Origin: Mesorhizobium comanense
GTDB taxonomy: Bacteria; Pseudomonadota; Alphaproteobacteria; Rhizobiales; Rhizobiaceae
Length of the DNA: 64,000 nucleotides
Direction: 5' to 3'
Assembly (NCBI RefSeq): GCF_005503535.1
Contig: NZ_SCNN01000013.1
Location: 124,001-188,000 of the forward strand
Shown: in pieces, positions 1 through 8,317 of the stretch
How the letters are laid out: every line of letters starts with the position of its first letter
Position numbering within the stretch: the stretch's first letter is position 1
The notes under the pieces: model-generated
What the model saw: the letters and a program-made list of their open reading frames with translations, nothing else
Told to the model about the DNA's origin: nothing
Databases searched by the model: none
Program-made: the position numbers and the translations under genes

Positions 1-996
<996 letters not shown>

Positions 997-1166
997 CAGG
1001 CGTGCCCCAGGCGGGAAGCGATGACGTAGGGATTGGAGAGGGTGGGAAAAACGGGCAAGGCGACTCTCCGCGTGACACCTTGGAGTAGCCCGCCCGTCAT
1101 CCGATCACAACGCCCCTTTGCGGGAATGCGGCAACCGATTTGATGTCTGCGATGGGCCGCCAGAAC

Positions 1167-1784
1167 CTAGGCGGCTTTGGCGGCGGCTTCCGGATCCAGT
1201 CCTGCAAACAGCTTGCGCCCTATGCCGTGGGCCACATCGAGCAGCGCGTTCATATCCTCGGCATCGGGCTGGATGAGCAATTCCGAGGTGACGACGCGCG
1301 CGCCGCAATAGTCGAAGATGCCATGGTCGATTTGCGTCTTCATGGCGCCGAAATAGCCATGACGCGCATAAGTCCGCTGATCGGCCCCGGCACTGGCGAC
1401 CAGGTGGACCGGGAGCCGTTGCAGCTTCTTGACCAGTCTGCCGCCGGCATCATCATAGGCCCAGCCATTGGCGAAGACCCGTTCGATCCAGCCCTTGAGC
1501 AAGGCCGGCATCGACCACCAGTAGACGGGATAGACCAGCACCAGCGCATCCGCCCGGTCGATGCGCGCCTGCTCCGCCGTGACGTCGTCCGGTACAGGCA
1601 TCCGCCGCAGATGGGCGCCGACATCCGCCGCCGTGAAGCGCGGGTCGAATTGCTCGGCCGCGAGGTCGGCGACCTCGACCGTATGGAGAGAGCCCGACCC
1701 GGAAATCCCTTCGGCAAGGCGCCTGCCCAATGCATGCGTCAGGGAGTTGGAGTTCGGGTGTGCGACGACAATGAGCGCGTGCAT
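1167..1784 (-). CDS. NAD(P)H dehydrogenase (quinone) / flavodoxin-fold NAD(P)H oxidoreductase
   Basis: Predicted FMN-dependent cytosolic quinone reductase of the MdaB/KefF/NQO type. The 205-residue protein begins MHALIVVAHPNSNSLTHAL, the flavin phosphate-binding start of the family. It continues with the diagnostic segments LVLVYPVYWWSMPALLKGW and FANGWAYD, and later HGYFGAMKTQIDHGIFDYCG. The open frame continues far upstream, but the ATG at 1784 is preceded by GGAAAGGA and starts exactly at the family N-terminus. It is divergent from a TetR regulator with a palindromic operator in the 77-bp gap, so substrate-induced derepression is likely. The physiological substrate is not visible from sequence. 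Confidence 0.88.
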   Translation of the reverse strand: MHALIVVAHPNSNSLTHALGRRLAEGISGSGSLHTVEVADLAAEQFDPRFTAADVGAHLRRMPVPDDVTAEQARIDRADALVLVYPVYWWSMPALLKGWIERVFANGWAYDDAGGRLVKKLQRLPVHLVASAGADQRTYARHGYFGAMKTQIDHGIFDYCGARVVTSELLIQPDAEDMNALLDVAHGIGRKLFAGLDPEAAAKAA

Positions 1785-1823
1785 CGAAAATCCTTTCCGG
1801 CCATTTGCCGAACGGGTGATTTG

Positions 1824-1860
1824 CTTATATACTTTTAGTAACCTACTTTTGGTATATAAG
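1824..1860. promoter_or_regulatory. Palindromic operator between quinone reductase and TetR genes
   Basis: Inverted repeat CTTATATAC (1824-1832) and GTATATAAG (1852-1860), with an inner AGTA-ACC-TACT dyad at 1837-1847. The site is AT-rich against a GC-rich background and lies directly before the TetR start codon. Its position and nested symmetry fit a TetR-family binding site controlling both divergent genes. The assignment is an inference. Confidence 0.65.
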
Positions 1861-1861
1861 A

Positions 1862-2488
1862 GTGTCAAGCGTGGCAGGACCGATTTCATCCGATGCGAAA
1901 CCAAGACGCCGCCTGTCGCGGCAGGATCGGCATGAGCAGCTTGTCCGCGTCGCCTGGCGATTGGTGCGGGAGGAAGGAACCGAGGCGCTTTCGCTTGGCC
2001 GGCTGGCCGAACTGGCCGACGTCGCCAAGCCGGTCGTCTACGACCATTTCGGCACCCGCGCCGGCCTGCTGGCCGTGCTCTACCGGGAATTCGATGCGCG
2101 CCAGACCGCGCTGATGGATGCCGCATTGCTGGACAGCGAACCGACTTTGGCGAGCAAGGCGCTCGTCATCGCGTCTTCCTATGTCGACTGCGTGCTGCTC
2201 CAGGGCCGCGAGATTGCGGGCGTGATCGCCGCCCTTGCCGGCTCACCCGAACTCGAAGGCATCAAGCGCGACTACCGCACCAGCTTCATCGAAAAATGCC
2301 GCCGTGTGCTGGCGCCGTTCTCCGGAAAAGCCGGCATACCGGCCGCCGGCCTGTGGGCGATGCTCGGCGCGGCCGATGCCGTCTCGGAGGCCGCGGCAAT
2401 GGGAGACATCAGTGCCGGCCAGGCCCGGGACGAACTCTACGAGACCATTCTCGCACTCATTGCCAGGAGCCAGCGCCGGACTGGCTGA
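1862..2488 (+). CDS. TetR/AcrR family transcriptional regulator
   Basis: Predicted one-component repressor of 208 residues. The N-terminal helix-turn-helix domain (about residues 18-65) carries the TetR pattern RLVREEGTEALSLGRLAELA then VAKPVVYDHFGTRAGLLAVLY. The C-terminal two thirds is the all-helical ligand-binding and dimer region, not closely recognised. The start is a GTG at 1862 immediately after the operator; a second GTG lies at 1871. No Shine-Dalgarno is visible, so the message may be leaderless or the start slightly off. It probably represses itself and the divergent quinone reductase. Confidence 0.87.
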   Translation: MSSVAGPISSDAKPRRRLSRQDRHEQLVRVAWRLVREEGTEALSLGRLAELADVAKPVVYDHFGTRAGLLAVLYREFDARQTALMDAALLDSEPTLASKALVIASSYVDCVLLQGREIAGVIAALAGSPELEGIKRDYRTSFIEKCRRVLAPFSGKAGIPAAGLWAMLGAADAVSEAAAMGDISAGQARDELYETILALIARSQRRTG

Positions 2489-2506
2489 AGACAAAATGGC
2501 TCCCGC

Positions 2507-3445
2507 TCAGGTCCGGCCGACCGCTCGGTCACGCCAGCGCCTGACCTCCTCGACGCTTGCCTTGCCGCCGCGCGGTCCGTGGATCGTCACGGAACGGGAC
2601 GCGGCGGCAACCGCGAAGTCGAGCGCTTCGGCGAACGGCCAATCCTGCGACAGGCACCAGGTGAGCGTCCCGCCGAACGTGTCGCCGGCGCCGGTCACGT
2701 CGACGACATCAACCGGATAGCCGGGGACGCGGACGATGTCGCTGCCGTCGCAAGCCTCGGCGCCTTCGGCGGCGAGCGTGCGGACCACCCATTTGATGCC
2801 GGTCGCGCGCATCCATTCCGCTATGCGCGACAACTCGTCATGCCCGAAGGCGGTGCGAAAGCCGACCTGGTTGAAGATCACCACGTCCGCGCCGGCGAGA
2901 TAGGGGAGGTCCTCATCCGTGCAGCCGCCGACGTCCAGATCGAAAACGGCGCGGCGCCCGTGCGCCCGCAGGTCGGTCAGCAAGGCAGCCTGCGCAAGCA
3001 CGCCCTCGCCGGCGTGGCAGCGCAGGCGCCGGGCACGATAGAGCGTCAGATAGAGGAAGCCCGGCCTGCGCAGCGCCTTCAACGTCTCGGGCCGCAGCCA
3101 CATCGGCTGCTGGCCCATCTCCACGGTCAGCACGATGTGCTCGCCGCCAACCAGGAAAATCAGGTTGCGGGATTCCGCAATGGCCGGATCGGTCAGCATA
3201 TGCGCGACGCCGACGCCGTTCGCTCTCAGATCGTCGATGAGGCGCTGCGACAACGCGCTGGCGTTGAGGAGCGAGATGAATTCGGTATCTCCTCCCAGGG
3301 CTGCGTGGACGACGGCCGCATTGGCGATGGACCCGCCGATCTCGGGCGGCAACTCGTTGACCATGCCCTTGTCTGCCGGCCCCGGCCAGCGGTCGGCCGT
3401 GTAGTATTCATCGAGCGCCAGGTCACCGATGAAGAACGCGCTCAT
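2507..3445 (-). CDS. PfkB/ribokinase family carbohydrate kinase
   Basis: Predicted ATP-dependent kinase of a sugar, nucleoside or related small molecule; 312 residues. The N-terminus has the substrate-lid GG signature (ELPPEIGGSIANAAVVHAALGG, residues 31-52, split here by reading as two motifs EIGG and NAAVV). The C-terminus has the PfkB motif VTGAGDTFGG (about 250-259) with the catalytic Asp at about 255. It is the last gene of a seven-gene operon and overlaps the preceding gene by 4 bp (ATGA). The neighbours (importer, BtpA protein, ureidoglycolate-lyase fold) suggest that it phosphorylates an intermediate of the imported compound. The specificity cannot be read from the sequence. Confidence 0.88.
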   Translation of the reverse strand: MSAFFIGDLALDEYYTADRWPGPADKGMVNELPPEIGGSIANAAVVHAALGGDTEFISLLNASALSQRLIDDLRANGVGVAHMLTDPAIAESRNLIFLVGGEHIVLTVEMGQQPMWLRPETLKALRRPGFLYLTLYRARRLRCHAGEGVLAQAALLTDLRAHGRRAVFDLDVGGCTDEDLPYLAGADVVIFNQVGFRTAFGHDELSRIAEWMRATGIKWVVRTLAAEGAEACDGSDIVRVPGYPVDVVDVTGAGDTFGGTLTWCLSQDWPFAEALDFAVAAASRSVTIHGPRGGKASVEEVRRWRDRAVGRT

Positions 3446-3954
3446 GCTGCATTTCCCTCATCAGCGCGGATGAGCAGCGGGCCACCCTCGACCGGTACCC
3501 ATGGGCTGGCGCCGAGCCCGCACACCGCCATCCAGAAATAGGGCGTGGGGCGCCGCAGGCCGCGGCAGGCGTCGTGCCAGACGCCGCGGTTCATCACCAC
3601 TGCCTGGCCCGGCACGATGACGAAGGCCTCGATCTCGTCGCGGCGCGGGGCTGGCGCGGCCGAGGCCGGCGCGACGGCCAGGACGATCGCCTCGTCCGCG
3701 CAGAAGATGGCTTCCTGGGTGCGGTCATGGCGCTCCATCTCGCCGCAATGCCAGGGGGCGGCGGTGCCGCGCGTCATGCCGAGATGACCCGAGCCGTCGA
3801 TCAGCGGCTTTGCCGTAAAGCCGTCGTGCCAGCCATTGCCGGCGGTCCAGACGACCTTTTCGTCCTTGTCATCGAGAAGCTCATGCACCGTGCCGTACTT
3901 CGCAAACGCGACCGCCGTTATGGGACGGGCGACGATATGATCCGGCGCGGTCAT
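3442..3954 (-). CDS. Ureidoglycolate lyase (AllA)-fold protein
   Basis: A 170-residue cupin-like protein resembling ureidoglycolate lyase/amidohydrolase: AFAKYGTVHELL near the start, EMERHDRTQEAIFCADEAIVL in the middle, then FVIVPGQAVVMNRGVWHDA toward the C-terminus, the usual order in that family. Genuine AllA acts in purine/allantoin degradation, but no other ureide genes occur here. Instead it overlaps a BtpA-family gene and a PfkB kinase by 4 bp each. I therefore infer a lyase or isomerase step in an uncharacterised pathway and would not call it AllA. The family assignment is fairly secure; the reaction is unknown. Confidence 0.72.
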   Translation of the reverse strand: MTAPDHIVARPITAVAFAKYGTVHELLDDKDEKVVWTAGNGWHDGFTAKPLIDGSGHLGMTRGTAAPWHCGEMERHDRTQEAIFCADEAIVLAVAPASAAPAPRRDEIEAFVIVPGQAVVMNRGVWHDACRGLRRPTPYFWMAVCGLGASPWVPVEGGPLLIRADEGNAA

Positions 3955-4691
3955 GCCGCGAGCCGGACCGAACGGATCGCGCGCATCAGGCGCGCGACGT
4001 GATCGGCTTCGACCGGGCCGGTGTCGCGGTGGCCGCGCTTGAACCAGCTGCCGACGATGGCGCCGTCGGCGACCGCCATCTGCTCGGCGGCGTTGGCTTC
4101 CGTCAGGCCGGCGCCGATCAGCAGCGGCACCGTTCCCCCGGTCGCTGACCGGAACCGCGCAACCTTGTCGAGGTCCGTCGGCTCGCCGGTCTTGGTCGAG
4201 GTCACCACCAGCGCGTCGCAGCGACGGGCGCCGATCGCGACGTCTTCCGCTTCCGGCCGGCCCGAAAGGACGGGCTTGTATTTGAAGCGCACCCCGCCGA
4301 GCAGCAGGGCCTTCGACGCGGCGCGCCGCACCGTCAGCTCAGCGGCGAAGGGCGCATCGGCCTCCGGGCGCAGATGGCCGGCGACCGAATCGATCTGGAT
4401 AAAATCCACGGGGTAGCGCGCGGCCAGGACGAAGGCCTGTGCGTCGTCACGCAACACGTTGACGCCTATTCTGGTTGCCAGGCCAAGTCCGCTTATGCGC
4501 TCCAGCGCCCGCTCGACGTCATCGGCATCGCCGAAATAGTTTTCGATCACCAGCCCGTCGACACCCTCGCCCGCCATGATGCGCGCCTCTTCCTCGGCCT
4601 GCGCGAGCTTGGCCGCACGGTCGTCGCCCGCAAGATGCAGCATCGCCAGGATCGGCTTTGGGGTCGCGAAGGTCTCGCGGAAGCGGCTCAT
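3951..4691 (-). CDS. BtpA/SgcQ family TIM-barrel protein
   Basis: A 246-residue protein with the BtpA/SgcQ layout: N-terminal ILAMLHLAG, then GVDGLVIENYFGDAD (about 43-58), RIGVNVLRDDAQAFVLAA, a conserved FIQIDSVAG, DALVVTSTKTGEP, and LLIGAGLTEANAAEQM before a C-terminal GSWFKRG. BtpA was first linked to photosystem I biogenesis in cyanobacteria, while SgcQ in enterobacteria sits in a carbohydrate cluster; the biochemical role is not settled. Here the gene is translationally coupled (4-bp overlaps) to a GntR regulator upstream and a ureidoglycolate-lyase-fold gene downstream. That makes a catabolic enzyme role likely. Confidence 0.82.
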   Translation of the reverse strand: MSRFRETFATPKPILAMLHLAGDDRAAKLAQAEEEARIMAGEGVDGLVIENYFGDADDVERALERISGLGLATRIGVNVLRDDAQAFVLAARYPVDFIQIDSVAGHLRPEADAPFAAELTVRRAASKALLLGGVRFKYKPVLSGRPEAEDVAIGARRCDALVVTSTKTGEPTDLDKVARFRSATGGTVPLLIGAGLTEANAAEQMAVADGAIVGSWFKRGHRDTGPVEADHVARLMRAIRSVRLAA

Positions 4692-5515
4692 ACTTGTTCT
4701 CCTGCATCACGCCCGGACGCCAGACGCGCGGTGCTGCGTCCCCAGCGTGTCGCGAATTTCATCTGCACCGCGGGCGAGTAGACAATGGATGTGCGCTCGA
4801 CCGGCTCGTCATTGCCGTCCAGCACGTCGCCGCTGGCACTGAGGTAGCCCGGCACCTCAGGCGCGGTGGCGAAAACCTCCCTCAGCCTCTGCGAAGGCGG
4901 CACCACCGTCAGCAGAAGCTCCGAGCGCATCGGGTGTCGGCCATAGTCGCGGCGCAGCAGCTCATAAAGCGACTGCGTCGCGAAATCGTGGTTCTCGATG
5001 CCGGGATACATGTCGAGGCTGAGCCACGACGTGTCCATATTCAGCCAGGTGACTTCCTCGTCAGTGGCGAGGCCGCGCGCGCGCACCAGAAGCAGCTCGC
5101 CGTCCTTGACCTGATGCTCCAGCACCCGGGTCACGGGACGTTGGCCTTGCCGGCGCGCCAGCTCGGTGAAGCTGCCGAAATTCCAGATGCTGTGGCTGAT
5201 CGGCCGGTGCGAAACGATCGTCCCCCGGCCGCGCACCTGCTGGACAAGCCCCTCCGAGACCAGCAGCGACATCGCATTGCGCACCGTGGTGCGCGCTATG
5301 CCGAACTGGTCGCGCAGCTGGTTTTCCGAGGGGATCGCTTCCCCCTCGGCAAGATCCCCGCTCAGGATCGCGGCGCGCAGCATCCGATAGAGCTGCCGAT
5401 AGAGCTGCTCGCCGGAATAGGCATCGAGCCGCAGCCGCGACAGGCCGAGCTCCGGGCGCCCAGCCTCGACCGATGCATCGGCGGCGGACGGATTGTTCGG
5501 ATCGGATCGCGGCAT
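4688..5515 (-). CDS. GntR family transcriptional regulator (HutC/UTRA type)
   Basis: A 275-residue regulator. The winged-helix GntR domain lies at about residues 37-105: LYRQLYRMLRAAILSGDLAEG, then IPSENQLRDQFGIARTTVRNAM and GLVQQVRGRGTIV. A C-terminal UTRA-type effector domain follows (about 125-260). The gene lies inside the operon it presumably controls, 7 bp after the substrate-binding protein gene and overlapping the BtpA gene by 4 bp. The likely target is the palindrome just upstream of the first gene (8127-8150). Effectors of HutC regulators are usually pathway intermediates, so phosphorylated products of the neighbouring kinase are reasonable candidates. Confidence 0.9.
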   Translation of the reverse strand: MPRSDPNNPSAADASVEAGRPELGLSRLRLDAYSGEQLYRQLYRMLRAAILSGDLAEGEAIPSENQLRDQFGIARTTVRNAMSLLVSEGLVQQVRGRGTIVSHRPISHSIWNFGSFTELARRQGQRPVTRVLEHQVKDGELLLVRARGLATDEEVTWLNMDTSWLSLDMYPGIENHDFATQSLYELLRRDYGRHPMRSELLLTVVPPSQRLREVFATAPEVPGYLSASGDVLDGNDEPVERTSIVYSPAVQMKFATRWGRSTARLASGRDAGEQV

Positions 5516-5522
5516 GGCTGGT

Positions 5523-6383
5523 CTACTTTGTCCCGTTGACGACGAATTCCTCGACGCCGGCCTGTTTCAGGCCATAGCGGTCCAGGATCGCGGCATAGGT
5601 ACCGTCGGACTTCAACGAATCCAGTGCCGCCACGATGGCATCGCGCAACTGGGTGTTCGGCTTGGCGGTGGCGATCCCGTAATGATTGATCTCGCCGACG
5701 TCACCGATCTGGTAGAACTTGCCGGGCTCCTGCTTCATCAGGTCGAGCAGCCCCTCGAGCCCGATGATCGAGGCCTGCGCGCGTCCCTGCTTGATCTGCA
5801 TGATGTGCTCGGCCTGGGTCGGGATCTGGATGACGTTCATCTGCTTGTCGGCGGCGCAAGTGGCCTTGCTCAGGTCCTCGGCCCAGGTGACCCAGCTGGT
5901 TCCGGTCGCGACCGCGATGGTCTTGCCGCACAGATCCGCCTCGGTCTTGATCGAGCCCTGCAGGTCGATCGCGGAATAGAAGACGTTACCGGTCTTGAAA
6001 TAGTCGATGAAGTCGAGCTGCGTCTGGCGCTCCACCTTGTCGGAAAAGGCGGTCATGATGATATCGGACCGGCCGGTGACGACCTGTGGAATGAGCTGTG
6101 GAAAGTCGACATTCTGGAACTCGGCCTGCAGCCCGAGCCGGTCGGCGATCGCCTTGGCGAGGTCGATGTCGAACCCCTTGAGATCGGTCGAGCCGGCGTC
6201 GTTATATTCCATCGGCGGATAGGCCAGGCTGATGGTGACATTGAGCTTGCCGGCACTGCGCACGGCGTCCGGCAGCTTGGCGGCAGCCGCCGCGTCCGCG
6301 GCGGCATTCGCGGAACCGTTTGCCGCCAGCCCCAGCAACGCCGCGCAGGCAAGCGCTCCCAGTGTCGAGAATGTTGTCTTCAT
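5523..6383 (-). CDS. ABC transporter substrate-binding protein, polar amino acid (PAAT) type
   Basis: Periplasmic binding protein of 286 residues with an N-terminal signal peptide (MKTTFSTLGALACAALLGLA, cleavage probably after an Ala about 25-28). The mature part has the SBP family 3 pattern: YPPMEYNDAGS, LKGFDIDLAKAIADRLGL, GRSDIIMTAFSDKVERQTQLDF and GKTIAVATGTSW. Two Cys (in DLCGK and ATCAADK) could form a disulfide. The frame extends upstream, but the ATG at 6383 has GGGAG upstream and begins the signal peptide. It follows the ATPase gene by 47 bp. The fold predicts an amino-acid-like or small charged ligand, although the operon also encodes a sugar-type kinase. Confidence 0.9.
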   Translation of the reverse strand: MKTTFSTLGALACAALLGLAANGSANAAADAAAAAKLPDAVRSAGKLNVTISLAYPPMEYNDAGSTDLKGFDIDLAKAIADRLGLQAEFQNVDFPQLIPQVVTGRSDIIMTAFSDKVERQTQLDFIDYFKTGNVFYSAIDLQGSIKTEADLCGKTIAVATGTSWVTWAEDLSKATCAADKQMNVIQIPTQAEHIMQIKQGRAQASIIGLEGLLDLMKQEPGKFYQIGDVGEINHYGIATAKPNTQLRDAIVAALDSLKSDGTYAAILDRYGLKQAGVEEFVVNGTK

Positions 6384-6430
6384 TTTTTGGTTTCTCCCAT
6401 TTTGATTTTGAATTCTTGCCGGGCTGTCTT

Positions 6431-7195
6431 TCACGACAGCACGCGGCTGAGGAATGTCCTGACGCGCGGATCGCCGGGCTCGCTCAGGACCTGTCCGGGC
6501 TTTCCAGTCTCGCGGATCTCACCGTCGATCATGACCAGGACGCGGTCCGCGACCTCGCGGGCGAAGCCGATTTCATGGGTGACGACGATCATGGTTGTGC
6601 CGCCCTTGGCGAGACCGCGCATGACCTCGAGAACCTCTCCGACCAGTTCGGGATCGAGCGCGCTGGTCGGCTCGTCGAACAACATGACGCTGGGCTCCAT
6701 CGCCAGCGCCCGCGCAATGGCGACGCGCTGCTTCTGTCCGCCCGAAAGCTGCGCCGGGTAGCTCGATGCCCGGCCGGCCATGCCGACCTGGTCGAGAAGC
6801 TGCATGGCGCGGGCTTCCGCCTCAGTGCGGCGCAGGCCGCGCACCACCATCGGCCCTTCGATGACATTGCCGAGCACGGTGCGGTGGGCGAAGAGGTTGA
6901 AATGCTGGAACACCATGCCCAGCCGCCGCTGCTGGGCGCGCAGACGCGCCACCGGCAGTTCCTGCAGAACGTCGCCGCGATGCTCATAGCCCATGATCGA
7001 GCCGTCGACCCAGACATAGCCGGAGTCCGGCACCTCGAGGTGATTGATGCAGCGCAGGAACGTGCTCTTGCCGCTGCCCGAAGGGCCGAGGATGCAAAGC
7101 ACCTCGCCATAGGCCACTTCGAGGTCCAGCCCCTTCAGCACCTCATGAGAACCGAAACTCTTGCGGACACCGACCGCCTTGACCGCGAGGCTCAT
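6431..7195 (-). CDS. ABC transporter ATP-binding protein, polar amino acid type
   Basis: ATPase of 254 residues powering the importer encoded with it. Walker A GPSGSGKST, Q-loop MVFQHFNLFAH, signature LSGGQKQRVAIARAL, Walker B MLFDEPTSALDPE and the H-loop VVTHE are all intact; FNLFAHRTVLGNVIEGP is typical of GlnQ/HisP-type proteins. The ATG at 7195 overlaps the permease stop as ATGA, which decides the start over a longer upstream frame. Confidence 0.94.
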   Translation of the reverse strand: MSLAVKAVGVRKSFGSHEVLKGLDLEVAYGEVLCILGPSGSGKSTFLRCINHLEVPDSGYVWVDGSIMGYEHRGDVLQELPVARLRAQQRRLGMVFQHFNLFAHRTVLGNVIEGPMVVRGLRRTEAEARAMQLLDQVGMAGRASSYPAQLSGGQKQRVAIARALAMEPSVMLFDEPTSALDPELVGEVLEVMRGLAKGGTTMIVVTHEIGFAREVADRVLVMIDGEIRETGKPGQVLSEPGDPRVRTFLSRVLS

Positions 7196-8121
7196 GCTCC
7201 CCCCGAAACAGCCGCCCGGCGCGGCCGCATCCTGAACCATTGCTTGCCCGGCTCGCTGCCCGCGGCGCCCCTTCCGAAATGCCGCTCGAGGTAGAACTGG
7301 CCGATCGAAAGCATCGTGGTTCCGGCCAGGTACCAGATGGCGCAGACGAACAGCAGTTCGATCACCGCGCCGTTGATGAAGTAGATGCGCTGCGCCGCGT
7401 TCAGCATCTCGCCCATGGCGATGGTCGCGGCGAGCGACGAAAACTTGAGCATGCCCACCGCGCTGTTGCCGAGGGTCGGCAGGATCAGCCGCAGGGTCTG
7501 CGGCAGCACGATCCGCCGCATCGTCTGGCCGGGGGTCATGCCGACCGTATGCGCGGCCTCGATCTGGCCCCGATCCACGGATCCGATACCGCCGCGCACG
7601 ACTTCGGTCAGATAGGACCCTTCATTGACGCCGAGCCCCAGCACGGCGGCGACGAAAGGCGTGATCACATCGACCATCCGCTCGTCGATCAGGCCCGGAA
7701 TGTAGAGGCGCGGGAACACCAGCCCGATATTGAACCAGATCAGCAGTTGCAGCAGCACCGGCGTGCCGCGGAAAATCCAGACATAGAGCCAGGCGGCGAA
7801 CCGGAGCGTCGGATTGGCGGCGGTGCGCATGATGCCGAATGCGAAGCCAAGAGCGACTCCCAGCGCGAGCGCGCAGGCCGAGATCAGCAGCGTCCAACCG
7901 AACCCCACGATGATCACGCGGGCGGTCAGGAACTGGCCCACCACATCCCATCGGATCTGACCCATGGCGAAGGCGCGGACCAGCAGCGCCAGAAGGGCAA
8001 GTCCGATGACGGCACTGATCCAGCGCCCTGGATGAGCCCGCTGACGCTTCGGCGTGTCCGCGCGCGGCAGGTCCGGAACGTGCGGTACTGATGTCGGAGA
8101 GGGGGTTTGCAAAGTGCTCAT
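7192..8121 (-). CDS. ABC transporter permease, polar amino acid (HisM) type
   Basis: Inner-membrane permease of 309 residues and first gene of the operon. After a hydrophilic Pro-rich N-terminus there is a membrane segment (ISAVIGLALLALLVRAFAMG, about 34-53). Next comes the PAAT/MetI core with several hydrophobic helices, and the EAA loop EAAHTVGMTPGQTMRRIVLP that contacts the ATPase (about 211-230). Only one permease gene is present, so the importer probably uses a homodimer. The N-terminal extension of about 33 residues is longer than in most homologues. The start ATG lies only 6 bp from a palindrome that probably serves as operator. Confidence 0.9.
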   Translation of the reverse strand: MSTLQTPSPTSVPHVPDLPRADTPKRQRAHPGRWISAVIGLALLALLVRAFAMGQIRWDVVGQFLTARVIIVGFGWTLLISACALALGVALGFAFGIMRTAANPTLRFAAWLYVWIFRGTPVLLQLLIWFNIGLVFPRLYIPGLIDERMVDVITPFVAAVLGLGVNEGSYLTEVVRGGIGSVDRGQIEAAHTVGMTPGQTMRRIVLPQTLRLILPTLGNSAVGMLKFSSLAATIAMGEMLNAAQRIYFINGAVIELLFVCAIWYLAGTTMLSIGQFYLERHFGRGAAGSEPGKQWFRMRPRRAAVSGGA

Positions 8122-8126
8122 CGATC

Positions 8127-8150
8127 ACTTGTAGGGTTAGGCCTACAACT
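8127..8150. promoter_or_regulatory. Palindrome upstream of the ABC/BtpA/PfkB operon (candidate GntR operator)
   Basis: TTGTAGG (8129-8135) and CCTACAA (8142-8148) form an inverted repeat around a 6-bp spacer, and a second perfect dyad TAGGCCTA (8138-8145) overlaps it. It lies 7 bp outside the permease start codon, where a bound regulator would block transcription or initiation. HutC-type GntR proteins bind such short dyads. The pairing with the operon's own GntR gene is an inference. Confidence 0.6.
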
Positions 8151-8317
8151 TACTATGTGAGGAGCGCTCCCCTGTCAAGCGAGCCTCGGCAACCACTGCG
8201 ACGGGCATTCGGCGCCTGCCGTGCCGACAACGCCTCGCTGCCCCTGCGGCAGTCGCGCACTGGCTGGATTCCCGCGCGCCAGGATGTAAGCTCGGCCGAT
8301 AGATCAGGGAGGGTACG

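Noticed and set aside
3442..3954. Calling the cupin gene allA for allantoin degradation
   Set aside because: Family resemblance is clear, but no other ureide genes are nearby and the operon partners point to a different pathway.
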